DNA of 64,000 nucleotides from Rhodoferax sp. (lineage in GTDB: Bacteria > Pseudomonadota > Gammaproteobacteria > Burkholderiales > Burkholderiaceae_C), in the NCBI GenBank assembly GCA_031291305.1, contig JARLJH010000067.1, positions 43,714 through 107,713 of the forward strand. The letters are read 5' to 3'. The position numbers were made by a program, and so were the translations under genes. Positions 9,533 through 19,514 of this stretch are shown piece by piece. The notes beneath the pieces are model-generated. The model was not told the origin of the DNA. It ran no database searches and saw only the letters and a list, made by a program, of their open reading frames with translations. The first letter of the stretch is position 1, and each line of letters opens with the position of its first letter.

Positions 9533-10689
9533 GCCTGACCTTGAATCAAGTGGTCACTTTGGCATTCAAAACTGCCTTTGGTGAAACGCCGCAACACCTA
9601 GTGCAGGCACCGGGCCGGGTCAACCTGATTGGTGAACACACGGATTACAACGACGGCTTTGTCCTGCCCTGTGCCATCAATTTCGGCACTTTGATTGCCG
9701 CCAGTGCACGCCCCGACCCTGTAGTGCGGGTGGTGGCTGCCGATTACCACGACGAAATAGATGAATTCCGCCTCGACCAACCAATCCTGCCCTTGACCGA
9801 TGGCGCCTGGCCAAATTACGTCCGCGGTGTGGTCAAGTATTTGCAAGAGCATGGGCTGCCGCTGCAGGGTGCGAATCTGGCGCTCACGGGCGATGTGCCG
9901 CAAGGGGCGGGGTTATCGTCCTCCGCGTCGCTGGAAGTGGCAGTCACCCAAGCCTTCAAAACGCTTCAGGGTTTCGACGATTTGAGTCCTACTGACATGG
10001 CCCTGATTGCCCAGCGTGCCGAAAACCGCTTTGTCGGCTGCAACTGCGGGATCATGGATCAGTTGGTTTCTGCGCGCGGGGAAGCAGGCAGCGCCTTGCT
10101 GATTGACTGCCGCTCACACGAAACGCGTGCCGTCCCCATGCCGCCTGAAGTGGCGGTGATGATTGTTCACTCACGGGTGCGTCGAGGTCTGGTGGGTAGC
10201 GAATACAACACCCGTCGCAAGCAATGTGAAGCGGCGGCGCGCCATTACGGTGTCCAGGCCTTGCGCGATCTGAGTCTGGACCGATTGGAAGCCGAGGCGG
10301 GTGATCTGGATGCCACCGTGCTGCGCCGTGCCCGCCACATCGTCACTGAGAATCAGCGTACGCTGGATGCAGCTGAGGCCTTGGTTGCTGGTGATCTGCG
10401 TCGCATGGGTGAGCTGATGGCAGCCTCGCACAACTCGATGCGTGATGACTTCGAGATCACCGCGCCGGCGGTGGATCAGTTGGTGGAGATCTTGCAGAGC
10501 GCCATCGGCGCTGTTGGCGGTGCCCGCATGACGGGTGGTGGTTTTGGTGGCTGCGCCGTGGCGCTTCTGCCGTTGAACCAGATCGAGTCAGTGCGCCAGG
10601 CCGTGGCCCAGCACTATCGCGCCCCCACTGGCGAGGCTGGCACAGTCTATGTTTGCCAAGCCTCGGCAGGTGCCGGACCGCTGACTTGA
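9529..10689 (+). CDS. galK: galactokinase
   Basis: This 386-residue GHMP-family kinase phosphorylates D-galactose at C1 with ATP. All three family motifs are visible: the substrate signature [16 protein letters not shown] near residue 28, the phosphate loop [17 protein letters not shown] near residue 124 and the C-terminal [15 protein letters not shown]. Length is normal for bacterial GalK. It overlaps galT by four bases. With GalT it converts imported galactose to UDP-galactose. The following 257 bp to araB are non-coding; no firm promoter or terminator could be fixed there. Confidence 0.94.
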   Translation: MSLTLNQVVTLAFKTAFGETPQHLVQAPGRVNLIGEHTDYNDGFVLPCAINFGTLIAASARPDPVVRVVAADYHDEIDEFRLDQPILPLTDGAWPNYVRGVVKYLQEHGLPLQGANLALTGDVPQGAGLSSSASLEVAVTQAFKTLQGFDDLSPTDMALIAQRAENRFVGCNCGIMDQLVSARGEAGSALLIDCRSHETRAVPMPPEVAVMIVHSRVRRGLVGSEYNTRRKQCEAAARHYGVQALRDLSLDRLEAEAGDLDATVLRRARHIVTENQRTLDAAEALVAGDLRRMGELMAASHNSMRDDFEITAPAVDQLVEILQSAIGAVGGARMTGGGFGGCAVALLPLNQIESVRQAVAQHYRAPTGEAGTVYVCQASAGAGPLT

Positions 10690-10946
10690 AACACCCCTGA
10701 GACCACGCTGGCGCATGGCGGGCAAGGGATGTGTTTATTGATATCGATAGTCTCCTAATCTCTATTGGATGAACATGAGTTCGCTCGGTATCATCCGCTG
10801 GACCTTCAGCATTTGACCGGCTCTACATGCCGTTGACCAAAGGCCGAAGGTCGTTTTTCGTGAGCGAACCCCGTGGCTACAGTGCGGGATGCCAGATCCG
10901 GCAGCCTTATCAGGGCTCATGGTTTTAATTTATTCCTGGGTGTTTT

Positions 10947-12614
10947 ATGACCTCTTATGCATTGGGCCTGGATTACGGCAGTGATTCGGTCAGGGCGCTG
11001 CTGGTGAATGCCCTGACGGGCGACGAGGTGGCCAGCTCCGTCGTGTACTACCCGCGCTGGAGCCAAGGCCTTTTTTGTGCTCCAGCCAAAGACCAGTTTC
11101 GCCAGCATCCGCTGGACTACACCGACAGCCTGGTGCAAGCCGTTCAGAGTCTCTGGAAAATGGTGCCCGCGGGTGTGGCCCAACAAGTCGTGGGCTTGAG
11201 TTTTGACACCACGGGTTCCACACCTGTGGCTTTGAACCGCGAAGGTGTGGCACTGGCCTTGCTGCCCGAATTTGCGAACAACCCCAACGCCATGTTTGTT
11301 CTCTGGAAGGACCACACGGCGGTCAAGGAGGCACAGGAGATCACTTCCGCAGCCCAATCTGCTGAAGAAAACTATCTGAAATACGAAGGCGGTATCTACT
11401 CCTCGGAATGGTATTGGGCCAAGGCGCTGCATGTGATGCGGGCCGACCCGGCTGTGGCTCGGGCGACCTATATGTGGGTCGAGCACTGCGACTGGATCTC
11501 GGCCGTTGTCACCGGCACTACCCAACCAACGCAGCTACGCATGGGACGCTGCGCCACCGGTCACAAATTGATGTGGCATGCGAGTTGGGGCGGTTATCCG
11601 CCCGACGCCTTCTTTGCGGGCATTGACCCCCTGTTGGGTGGCTTGCGCAACCGTCTGCCCGCAGAAACCTTTGCCGCAGACCAGTTATGTGGCCGACTCA
11701 CCAATGAATGGGCGGGCAAGCTCGGGTTACCTGTTGGGACACCGGTCGGTTTCGGGGCGTTTGATGCCCATATGGGCGCGGTGGCCGCCAACGTCAAGCC
11801 CGGCGTGTTGACCAAAATCATGGGCACCTCCACGTGCGACATCACCGTGGCCAGTTATGCCGATATTGGTGACAAGACGGTACGTGGCATCTGTGGCCAG
11901 GTGGATGGCTCAGTCATGCCAGGCTTGGTGGGGTTGGAGGCCGGACAGTCGGCCTTTGGCGACCTGTATGCCTGGTTTCGTAACCTCGTCAACTGGCCGG
12001 TAGCACACCTGCTACAGCGCAGCGCCTTGATTGACGAGGCAACCAAGCAGCGTCTCATTCAGGAAGTTGAAGATCAGACGCTGTTTGCCTTAGGTGTCGA
12101 GGCCGCCAAACTAACGGTGGGTGAGGCCGGGATCACCGCGCTGGACTGGGTCAATGGTCGGCGCACGCCCGACGCCGACCAGACCGTGGCCATGGCGATT
12201 GCGGGACTGAAAATGGGTAGTCAGGCCCCGCAGGTTTTTCGTGCCCTCGTCGAGGCCACTGCCTTCGGTGCCCGCGCCATCATTGAGCGCTTCAAGGCAG
12301 AGGGAGTTGCCATCAATGCCGTGGTGGTGATTGGCGGCATCTCCAAGAAATCCGACTTTGTCATGCAGGTCTGCGCCGATGTCTGGAATTGCCCGATTGA
12401 TGTGCTGGAAAGTGAACAAAGTTGCGCCCTGGGTGCTGCCATTTTTGCCGCCACGGTGGGTGGCGTGCATGCCAACGTGGCCAGTGCCCAGGCGGTCATG
12501 GCCTCACCCGTCTGCAAAACCTATACGCCAAACGCTCAGGCGGCGCAGGCCTATGAACAGCTGTACCTCCGCTACCAACATCTTGGTGCGTATGTGAACG
12601 GGAGAATGCCATGA
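10947..12614 (+). CDS. araB: ribulokinase
   Basis: This is an FGGY-family kinase of 555 residues that phosphorylates L-ribulose to L-ribulose 5-phosphate. It opens with ALGLDYGSDSVRALLVN, the typical AraB nucleotide-binding start. It contains GTSTCDITVA and DWVNGRRTPDADQ, and ends with the ATP-site region VVIGGISKKSDFVMQ. Length agrees with AraB rather than xylulokinase (about 490). The stop overlaps the araD start by four bases. It is preceded by a 257-bp gap, so it may start its own transcription unit within the sugar region. Confidence 0.93.
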   Translation: MTSYALGLDYGSDSVRALLVNALTGDEVASSVVYYPRWSQGLFCAPAKDQFRQHPLDYTDSLVQAVQSLWKMVPAGVAQQVVGLSFDTTGSTPVALNREGVALALLPEFANNPNAMFVLWKDHTAVKEAQEITSAAQSAEENYLKYEGGIYSSEWYWAKALHVMRADPAVARATYMWVEHCDWISAVVTGTTQPTQLRMGRCATGHKLMWHASWGGYPPDAFFAGIDPLLGGLRNRLPAETFAADQLCGRLTNEWAGKLGLPVGTPVGFGAFDAHMGAVAANVKPGVLTKIMGTSTCDITVASYADIGDKTVRGICGQVDGSVMPGLVGLEAGQSAFGDLYAWFRNLVNWPVAHLLQRSALIDEATKQRLIQEVEDQTLFALGVEAAKLTVGEAGITALDWVNGRRTPDADQTVAMAIAGLKMGSQAPQVFRALVEATAFGARAIIERFKAEGVAINAVVVIGGISKKSDFVMQVCADVWNCPIDVLESEQSCALGAAIFAATVGGVHANVASAQAVMASPVCKTYTPNAQAAQAYEQLYLRYQHLGAYVNGRMP

Positions 12615-13303
12615 GTTACACCGAACTCAAACGCGCGGCCTATGAGTCCAATATGGAGCTGGACCGACGCAAGCTGGTGGTTTACAACTTTGGCAATGTG
12701 TCGGAAATTGACCGTGCCAAAGGCGTGATCGCCATCAAGCCCAGTGGCGTGCCGTATGCTGACCTGAGCCCTGAAGACATGGTGATCGTCGATCTGGACA
12801 ACGTCGTGGTCGAGGGGCGCCTCAAACCTTCATCCGACACCCGGACCCACACGCACTTATACCGGCATTTCAACAGCATTGGCGGGGTGACCCATACCCA
12901 CTCCACCTTTGCCACGGCCTGGGCACAGACCCAGATGGACATTCCGTGTCTGGGCACCACCCATGCTGATTTTGTTTATGGCGATATTCCGTGCACAGCA
13001 GTCATGACTGACGCACAGATCCAGCGCGACTACGAAGAAGAAACCGGCGTGCAGATTACCGACTGTTTCAAGCAGCGCAGCCCCGACGAGTCCCCGATGG
13101 TCATTGTGGCTGGCCACGGCCCCTTCACCTGGGGCAAAGACGCCGCCAAAGCCGTCTACCACGCGGTGATTCTGGAAGAGGTCGCGCACATGGCCTATCT
13201 GACCCGAACCCTGCGACCCGGCATTGGATCATTGAAGCAAGCCATCATAGACAAGCACTTCTTGCGCAAGCACGGCAAGAGCGCTTATTACGGACAAACT
13301 TAG
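12611..13303 (+). CDS. araD: L-ribulose-5-phosphate 4-epimerase
   Basis: This class II aldolase-type zinc enzyme of 230 residues (E. coli AraD has 231) converts L-ribulose 5-phosphate to D-xylulose 5-phosphate. The metal-binding histidines are in [15 protein letters not shown], with the third in [10 protein letters not shown]; the substrate loop [10 protein letters not shown] is near residue 40. It is coupled to araB by a four-base overlap and followed 38 bases later by araA, completing the arabinose isomerase pathway. Confidence 0.94.
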   Translation: MSYTELKRAAYESNMELDRRKLVVYNFGNVSEIDRAKGVIAIKPSGVPYADLSPEDMVIVDLDNVVVEGRLKPSSDTRTHTHLYRHFNSIGGVTHTHSTFATAWAQTQMDIPCLGTTHADFVYGDIPCTAVMTDAQIQRDYEEETGVQITDCFKQRSPDESPMVIVAGHGPFTWGKDAAKAVYHAVILEEVAHMAYLTRTLRPGIGSLKQAIIDKHFLRKHGKSAYYGQT

Positions 13304-13341
13304 TCAACTGTGACTCAGTTGTCCTCTTTCAGGAGCACCCC

Positions 13342-14844
13342 ATGAAGATTTTTGAAAACAAAGAAGTCTGGCTGATCACCGGTTCGCAACACTTGTACGG
13401 GCCCGGCGTGCTGGCGCAGGTGGCTGAAAATAGCCAGATCATTGCCAGCAGTTTGACGGCATCCGAGGCCATTTCGATCAAGATCGTGGCCAAAGACACC
13501 GTGACCTCACCGGGCGACATCCTGACGGTTTGCCAAGCGGCCAACAGCGCCCCCGACTGTGTGGGTGTGATCCTGTGGATGCACACTTTTTCACCCGCCA
13601 AGATGTGGATCGCTGGTCTGAAAGCCCTGAACAAGCCCTACATGCATCTGCACACCCAGTTCAACGCCGCGCTGCCGTTCGCCGACATTGACATGCACTT
13701 CATGAACCTGAACCAAAGCGCTCACGGTGATCGCGAGTTCGGCCACATTTGCACCCGTCTGCGTCAAGACCGCAAGGTGGTTGTCGGGCATTGGGCCAAT
13801 GCCCAGGTTCAGGCTGACATTGACAGCTGGTGCCGGGTCGCCATGGGTTGGGCCGAGAGCCAGAGCCTGAAAGTGGCTCGTTTCGGTGACAACATGCGTC
13901 AGGTGGCCGTGACCGAAGGCGACAAGGTGTCGGCACAGATCCAGTTTGGCTACGAAGTGCACGCGTTCGGCCTGGGTGATCTGCAGGAGGTGGTCGATGC
14001 CGTCACTGATGCTGAGGTAGCCAGCCAGATCGAGATCTACAAGGCAGACTACGAGGTGTCACCCGCCCTGCTGGCCGATGCGCACCAGTTTCAGATGCTG
14101 CAAAACGAGGCACGTCTTGAGCTGGGTATGCACAAGTTTTTGACGGAGGGCGGTTTTGGCGCCTTCACCAATTGCTTCGAGAATCTGACCGGCATGACCA
14201 ACCTGCCAGGCTTGGCCACCCAACGTCTGATGAGTCAGGGCTTTGGTTATGGCGGTGAGGGGGACTGGAAAACGGCGGCCATGGTACGTATTGCCAAGGT
14301 CATGTCCAAGGGCCGTCCTGGTGGCACCTCGTTCATGGAGGATTACACCTACAACTTCGGTGTTGTCGGCCAGGTCTTGGGTGCGCACATGCTCGAAGTC
14401 TGCCCGTCGATTGCCGCCGCCAAACCCAGATTGGAAGTGCACCTGCACACCATTGGTTGCCGCAAAGACATTGCACGCCTGCTGTTCACTGGCAAGGCCG
14501 GTCCCGCCATCAATATCTCGGTGATCGATATGGGCACACGTTTCCGCATGATCGTCAACGAGGTGGACACCGTCACACCGGCGCAAGAGCTACCCAACCT
14601 GCCAGTGGCCAAGGCTCTGTGGGAGCCGCGTCCCAGTCTGGCGGTTGCCGCTGCGGCGTGGATTCATGCCGGTGGCGCGCACCACAGCGCCTACACCCAG
14701 GGCATTACTGCCGATGAAGCGGTCGATTTGGCAGAAATGGCAGGCATTGAAGCCGTGGTGATCGGTTCCGACACCACCGTGCGTGGATTGAAAACCGAAC
14801 TGCGCCACAATGCGGCTTATTACCATTTGAACCAGGGACTCTGA
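13342..14844 (+). CDS. araA: L-arabinose isomerase
   Basis: This 500-residue enzyme isomerises L-arabinose to L-ribulose, the first step of the pathway completed by AraB and AraD. The start is well defined: ATG at 13342 after CAGGAG. The sequence [13 protein letters not shown] at the N-terminus, [24 protein letters not shown] and the [10 protein letters not shown] stretch with the late active-site histidine are typical, and length is standard. The gene order araB-araD-araA differs from the enteric araBAD. Confidence 0.95.
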   Translation: MKIFENKEVWLITGSQHLYGPGVLAQVAENSQIIASSLTASEAISIKIVAKDTVTSPGDILTVCQAANSAPDCVGVILWMHTFSPAKMWIAGLKALNKPYMHLHTQFNAALPFADIDMHFMNLNQSAHGDREFGHICTRLRQDRKVVVGHWANAQVQADIDSWCRVAMGWAESQSLKVARFGDNMRQVAVTEGDKVSAQIQFGYEVHAFGLGDLQEVVDAVTDAEVASQIEIYKADYEVSPALLADAHQFQMLQNEARLELGMHKFLTEGGFGAFTNCFENLTGMTNLPGLATQRLMSQGFGYGGEGDWKTAAMVRIAKVMSKGRPGGTSFMEDYTYNFGVVGQVLGAHMLEVCPSIAAAKPRLEVHLHTIGCRKDIARLLFTGKAGPAINISVIDMGTRFRMIVNEVDTVTPAQELPNLPVAKALWEPRPSLAVAAAAWIHAGGAHHSAYTQGITADEAVDLAEMAGIEAVVIGSDTTVRGLKTELRHNAAYYHLNQGL

Positions 14845-14871
14845 CATCAGGGTTTTCTGCCTGAAGCCCTT

Positions 14872-15474
14872 ATGTATGATGACTATGTAGCTCTTATTTT
14901 TGACATGGATGGCACACTGGTCGACAGCGGCCAGTTGCACGAATTCAGTTGGACTGCGACGCTCAACAAGTACGGCATTCCCATCGATGGTCCGCTGATG
15001 CGGTCTTTGGCCGGGGTGCCAACCAAGGAAACGCTGGAGCTACTGATCCGAAAGTTCAACTGCCAAGTGCAGGCGAGCGTGCATGAGATGAATGAGTTCA
15101 AGGAGCAGTGTGTACGTGACAACCTGCACCGCTTTGTCCAGCCCACTGCCTTGATTGACGTGGTGAAAAAATACCACGGCATCAAGCCAATGGCCATTGG
15201 CACCGGCGCCAACACGCCGGAGGCGCTGTTGGTCTTGAAGCAATGCGGTCTCGACCAGTATCTTGACGTGGTGGTTGGGGCCGATCAGGTCCAGAACCCC
15301 AAACCAGCGCCAGACACTTTTTTGCGTTGTGCTGAATTACTGGGTGTCGATGCCCGGCAGTGCGTGGTTTTCGAGGATTCCAAACTGGGGCTCGAAGCCG
15401 CTGCACGCGCCGGCATGGTGGGGATTGATGTGTTGCTCATGCACCAGATTCACAACGACTACTATTTGAGGTAG
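14872..15474 (+). CDS. HAD-superfamily sugar phosphatase/mutase-like protein
   Basis: This is a 200-residue HAD hydrolase of the beta-phosphoglucomutase/YqaB subgroup. Motif I is IFDMDGTLVDSG with the nucleophile and acid aspartates. Motif II corresponds to AIGTGANT, motif III lysine is in NPKPAPDTF and motif IV is VVFEDSKLGLEAA. Members dephosphorylate small sugar phosphates. It lies 27 bases after araA, so it is probably in the arabinose operon and may clear toxic phosphorylated pentose intermediates; that role is inference. Downstream is a short convergent gap. Confidence 0.85.
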   Translation: MYDDYVALIFDMDGTLVDSGQLHEFSWTATLNKYGIPIDGPLMRSLAGVPTKETLELLIRKFNCQVQASVHEMNEFKEQCVRDNLHRFVQPTALIDVVKKYHGIKPMAIGTGANTPEALLVLKQCGLDQYLDVVVGADQVQNPKPAPDTFLRCAELLGVDARQCVVFEDSKLGLEAAARAGMVGIDVLLMHQIHNDYYLR

Positions 15475-15524
15475 CGCCCCAGATTCGGGGAGAAGCTCGC
15501 TATCTTCAGGTGACTGCCAGCAGC

Positions 15525-16331
15525 TCAACTTTGGCTGGGCGCCTCATCGTAGGGCAACAAAGCTTTCGCAGCCTCAATGCGCAGGCGTAGTTCGATGGCT
15601 GGGTCGTTCATCACTGAAAGCAGAAAGCGCCTGGGATCAGGGGCTTCTTGGGCGGTTCCGAGGGTTGCATCCTGCCGGATGTTGTTGTCGCCAGTCCTGT
15701 CAGCGGGGGGTGACTTTGAATCATGAGCGACCGCTGCTCGCGCTGGCTGCAACCGTTCTTGTGCTTGTCGAAGCCGAGTGGGTTGGATGCTTTCGACATT
15801 CGACAGTAGTTTGGCCTGAGCCTCAGAGCTGGGTGGCAGGTCCAACCAGGGTTCTTCTGCGAACATGCTGACCAGGCCCGGCGCAATGAAGGCCGACCAA
15901 TGACCCGTCTCGGCCTGCAAGGCGGGTACCAACCGCGCGTGTCGAGCCTGTGCTGATGCCCAAGCGTCAACCATCGGCATCAAGACAAGGTGCCGTGGGG
16001 CGACTTCGGCCAGATAGCGCAGCCGCAGTGATTCAAGAAAATCGACCGCTTGAGTGATCAACACCGGCTCCTGCAGGGAAAACCAGACCTGGTAGCCGTC
16101 AATGCCGGAAACTGCGATCGCAGGGGAAGGCAGACCAAGCTCATTCTGAACGCCTTGCCATAACGCCGCGACGCCGCTCCAACCCGCCAACTGTGACACC
16201 TGCACAACCATTGCTCGGACGCGTCCGTTGGCGTCAATCAAATGACATTCAGCATCCGCCAGGTTCTGACCTTCGCCCAGCAAGTTGTGCGGCAGATAAA
16301 GGCGTTGCAGCTCCGCTTGTAGTTGGTTCAT
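15525..16331 (-). CDS. uncharacterised protein
   Basis: I do not recognise a family with confidence. The frame is open to 16574, but the upstream part is irregular and rich in arginine, so ATG 16331 (MNQLQAELQRLYLPHNLL) is preferred, giving about 268 residues. It contains an alpha/beta-looking region (IAVSGIDGYQVWFSLQEPV), a proline- and glutamine-rich linker and a conserved-looking helical C-terminus (FLLSVMNDPAIELRLRIEAAKALLPY). That end resembles small helical repeat domains found in some terminase small-subunit-like proteins; this is only a resemblance. It converges with the HAD gene. Confidence 0.6.
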   Translation of the reverse strand: MNQLQAELQRLYLPHNLLGEGQNLADAECHLIDANGRVRAMVVQVSQLAGWSGVAALWQGVQNELGLPSPAIAVSGIDGYQVWFSLQEPVLITQAVDFLESLRLRYLAEVAPRHLVLMPMVDAWASAQARHARLVPALQAETGHWSAFIAPGLVSMFAEEPWLDLPPSSEAQAKLLSNVESIQPTRLRQAQERLQPARAAVAHDSKSPPADRTGDNNIRQDATLGTAQEAPDPRRFLLSVMNDPAIELRLRIEAAKALLPYDEAPSQS

Positions 16332-16646
16332 TTCTGAATGGGGTGTTGGCTTGTTGCGCAAATCAGGCCGTGTGGACTCTACCCGATAAAAGGTGACGGT
16401 CGACCACATAAATCGCGTCGGCCATAGCGCGCTTGAAATGCGCACCATGACCATTTGAAATCTCCAGGGCAACTGAAGAAGATATCTAGGTGTTCGCCTA
16501 ATCAGGCGAACTGAAAATTGCTCAATTTCCAATGGCAAGAGTGTTTTTGTCACGCGCCGCGAACATTCAGCCACTGGCCTTTATTTGAACGATGTCTTAT
16601 GTGAGGCACTGAACGAAAAAGGGCTGATTGTGTTAAACCCTTTACC

Positions 16647-17309
16647 ATGACTACCCCCATCAAAATAGATTTTGTCTCGGATGTTTCCTGCCCATGGTGC
16701 GCCATCGGACTCAAGTCGCTGCAAATTGCGCTGAAGCGCCTGCACGACGAAATACAGGCAGAGATTCACTTCCAGCCATTTGAACTTAACCCGGATATGC
16801 CCGCCGAAGGCCAGGAAATCAATGAACACCTGAGCCAGAAATATGGCTCTACGCCAGAGCAATTGCAACAGGCCCGTGAGGCCATTCGGCAGCGCGGTGC
16901 CGCATTGGGTTTTGAGTTTGGCATAGGTAAACGCGACCGCATCTACAACACCTTTGACGCACATCGTCTGTTGCATTGGGCTGGCCGTGAAGGTCCGCCG
17001 GGTTCTCAACAGGCACTGAAGACGGCCTTGTTTTCAGCCTACTTCACCGAGGGCCTGAGTCCGGCCTCGCATGAGGTGTTGCTGCAAAAATCCAGGGAAG
17101 TGGGGCTTGACCCGGTGCGCGGTGCGGCGGTATTGGACGGTGACACCTTTGCCGACGAGGTGCGTCAGACGGAAAATTTCTACACCAGCCACGGCATCCA
17201 CTCGATACCAGCCGTCATTCTCAATGGCCAGCACCTGATTTCTGGCGGCCAGCCGCCAGAAGTGTTTGAACAGGCGCTACGGCAACTGGCCTCAAAGCCG
17301 GTCTTGTGA
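16647..17309 (+). CDS. DsbA-family oxidoreductase, FrnE-like
   Basis: This is a cytoplasmic thioredoxin-fold protein of 220 residues with no signal peptide. It opens with IKIDFVSDVSCPWCAIG, so the active site is CPWC at about residues 15-18. A helical insertion follows, then the C-terminal cis-proline region GIHSIPAVILNGQHLISGGQ, typical of the FrnE/polyketide-biosynthesis dithiol-disulfide isomerase group. Substrates in this group are mostly unknown; a redox or stress role is plausible. It starts 73 bp from the preceding divergent region and stands alone on its strand. Confidence 0.88.
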   Translation: MTTPIKIDFVSDVSCPWCAIGLKSLQIALKRLHDEIQAEIHFQPFELNPDMPAEGQEINEHLSQKYGSTPEQLQQAREAIRQRGAALGFEFGIGKRDRIYNTFDAHRLLHWAGREGPPGSQQALKTALFSAYFTEGLSPASHEVLLQKSREVGLDPVRGAAVLDGDTFADEVRQTENFYTSHGIHSIPAVILNGQHLISGGQPPEVFEQALRQLASKPVL

Positions 17310-17360
17310 GCAGCGGGGTTGACTCAAATTTTCCAGCGCCACAGCGCATAAGTCCTGGAT

Positions 17361-18260
17361 TTACCACGAGGATCCAAGACTGACAAAGTGGGCCGCCAAA
17401 AACTCGATCAACGCCCGGACTTTTGCTGAAAGATGTTTGCGCGTCGGGTAAACCGCGTAGACGCCCATCTCACCCGACCTATAAGCGGGCATCAACTCCA
17501 CCAAAGTACCGTCCGACAAATCACGTCCGACCAGAAAGCACGGCTGCAAGATGATGCCCTGATGGCTCAATGCAGCCGCCCGGCAGGTATCGCCATTATT
17601 GGTATGCATATGGGAGTGGATATTGACACTCACCGGGCCGTCAGGCCCCTCAAAACGCCATTCGTCTTTGCCCAAGCGATAGCTGTATGAAATCACCGCG
17701 TGTTGCGCGAGTTCTGAAGGATGGATAGGCGTGCCATGGGAGACCAGGTACTGCGGCGAGGCGCAAAGCACGATTCGCGTGGTCGCCAGTCGTCTGCTCA
17801 CCAGCGAGGAGCTTTTCAACGCGGCAATGCGAATCGCCAGGTCGAATCCCTCTTCAACCAGGTCAACCTGACGGTCAGCCAAAGTCACGTCGAGACTGAC
17901 CTTGGGGTGTTCTGCCATGAACTTGCCCCAAATCGGCGCCAGATGAAGGATGCCAAAAGTGACCGGGGCGTTGATTCGCAAAAGGCCACTGGCAGCGTTG
18001 CTGTGCGACGTGACTTCGTCTTCAGCCTCCTGCAATTCCACCAGAAGCTCTTTGCTGCGCGCATAAAAGACTTGCCCCTCATCGGTCAATGACAAGCGGC
18101 GCGTGGTGCGATGCAGCAGACGCACGCCCAATCGCCCCTCCATGTCCACCACATAGCGCGACACCGCAGCTTTGGACATTTTCAATGCATCAGCCGCCTT
18201 GACGAAGCTGCCAGCGTCAACCACAGCATTAAAGGTCTGCATCTCAAGAAAGCGATCCAC
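17361..18260 (-). CDS. LysR-family transcriptional regulator
   Basis: This is a LysR regulator of about 299 residues. The GTG at 18260 is chosen because GGAGAG precedes it by five bases; a TTG at 18290 is also in frame. The N-terminal helix-turn-helix reads FLEMQTFNAVVDAGSFVKAADALKMSKAAVSRYV, then RLGVRLLHRTTRRLSLTDEG. The remainder is a substrate-binding domain of the CrgA/AaeR-like type. It is divergent from the small reductase gene at 18410 (149-bp spacer) and probably controls that gene and the DoxX and LigB-type genes behind it. Confidence 0.9.
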   Translation of the reverse strand: MDRFLEMQTFNAVVDAGSFVKAADALKMSKAAVSRYVVDMEGRLGVRLLHRTTRRLSLTDEGQVFYARSKELLVELQEAEDEVTSHSNAASGLLRINAPVTFGILHLAPIWGKFMAEHPKVSLDVTLADRQVDLVEEGFDLAIRIAALKSSSLVSRRLATTRIVLCASPQYLVSHGTPIHPSELAQHAVISYSYRLGKDEWRFEGPDGPVSVNIHSHMHTNNGDTCRAAALSHQGIILQPCFLVGRDLSDGTLVELMPAYRSGEMGVYAVYPTRKHLSAKVRALIEFLAAHFVSLGSSW

Positions 18261-18409
18261 TATCTCTCCAGGCGAAACAATAAAACACAATTTTAGTTAT
18301 TTATCTTCTCCTTTCAATTCAATACAGTTCATCCCATGCATCGCCGACCATCAAGTCGTGTCGATGCAGTGTCCGCAAACAGACGAATTCAACCACCTAA
18401 GGAAATACC

Positions 18410-19042
18410 ATGAAAGTTACAGTTATCGGCGCAGGCAACATGGGCGCAGCCTTTGTCAAACAACTGAGCGCCGCTGGCCATCAGGTCAACGTCACCGCAC
18501 GCCATCTGGAAAAGGCGCAAGCACTGGCTGAAGCCAACGCAGGGGTGAGCACCGTGGCCGTTGAGAGTGCCGCAGCCACTGCCGATGTATTTGTCTTGGC
18601 AACCGCCTATGGCGACGCCATCGCGGCCCTGAAGAGCTTGGGTGACTTGACCGGCAAGGTGGTGATCGACATCACCAATCCATTGACACCCGACTACATG
18701 GGCTTGACCCTGGGGCACATCACATCGGCGGCGGAAGAAATCGCCTCAGCCATTCCCGGCGCTGAAGTCGTCAAAGCATTCAACACCGTCTTTGCACAAA
18801 TACTGGCTGAAGGTGCGGACTTCGGCCATGGCCAGGCCGTACCGGTGTTTGTCGCCAGTGACAGTGAGCGGGCCAAGCAAACCGCCATTGCGTTGGCGCA
18901 GAGCATGGGGTTTGCCATCATGGATGCGGGCAGCCTGAAGAACGCACGCTATCTGGAGCCACTCGCTGGCCTGAACATTTACTTTGGCTATGGCGCCGGG
19001 TTGGGGACTTCCATCGCCCCCGCCTGGATCCAGCGCGCATAA
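18410..19042 (+). CDS. NADPH-dependent F420 reductase-like / NAD(P)-binding protein
   Basis: This is a 210-residue Rossmann-fold protein. The N-terminus MKVTVIGAGNMGAAFVKQL carries the GxGxxG dinucleotide site, followed by an alternating alpha/beta domain with VVIDITNPLTPDYMG and VVKAFNTVFAQ, characteristic of the NPD-F420 oxidoreductase family. In bacteria lacking F420 these proteins act as small NAD(P)H-dependent reductases of unknown substrate. The gene is first in a three-gene plus-strand set beside a divergent LysR regulator. Confidence 0.82.
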   Translation: MKVTVIGAGNMGAAFVKQLSAAGHQVNVTARHLEKAQALAEANAGVSTVAVESAAATADVFVLATAYGDAIAALKSLGDLTGKVVIDITNPLTPDYMGLTLGHITSAAEEIASAIPGAEVVKAFNTVFAQILAEGADFGHGQAVPVFVASDSERAKQTAIALAQSMGFAIMDAGSLKNARYLEPLAGLNIYFGYGAGLGTSIAPAWIQRA

Positions 19043-19088
19043 GCCAGTCCCGTTTCTCCGTTCATTCCTATTGAAGAAAGTCATCATC

Positions 19089-19499
19089 ATGTCCAAGCCC
19101 ATTCAAAACAGCCTGATCCTTGTTTCCCGCCTTCTGTTTGTGATCTTTTTTCTGCCAGCGGGCATCGGCAAAGTCACAGGCTTCGCCGGGACCGTCGGCT
19201 ACATCTCATCAGTCGGCTTACCGCTGCCAACCTTGGGTGCCATCCTGGCTCTGAGTGTCGAAATTCTCGGGAGTCTGGCGCTTCTCGCAGGCTTGGGTAC
19301 GCGCATTGCAGCGCTTGTTTTAGCGGCATTCACCCTCGTGGCTTCATTCTTCTTTCACGCTTATTGGGCCGTTCCCGCCGATCAGGCCTTCGTCACGCAA
19401 CTGCTGTTCTTCAAGAACATCGCGGTTGTTGGCGGTTTGCTGGCACTGGCAGCTCACGGTGCTGGAGCCTGGAGCCTGGATGCACGCCAAGAACGTTGA
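19089..19499 (+). CDS. DoxX-family membrane protein
   Basis: This is a 136-residue integral membrane protein with four hydrophobic helices (SLILVSRLLFVIFFLPAGI, LGAILALSVEILGSLALLAG, AALVLAAFTLVASFFFH and a last one near NIAVVGGLLALAAHG). The arrangement is that of DoxX proteins, often linked to thiol/quinone redox stress. The frame is open upstream into the previous gene, but ATG 19089 gives the standard DoxX start. It lies between the small reductase and a LigB-type dioxygenase gene, so a shared detoxification role is plausible but unproven. Confidence 0.87.
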   Translation: MSKPIQNSLILVSRLLFVIFFLPAGIGKVTGFAGTVGYISSVGLPLPTLGAILALSVEILGSLALLAGLGTRIAALVLAAFTLVASFFFHAYWAVPADQAFVTQLLFFKNIAVVGGLLALAAHGAGAWSLDARQER

Positions 19500-19514
19500 T
19501 CAAAGGGAAACTCC

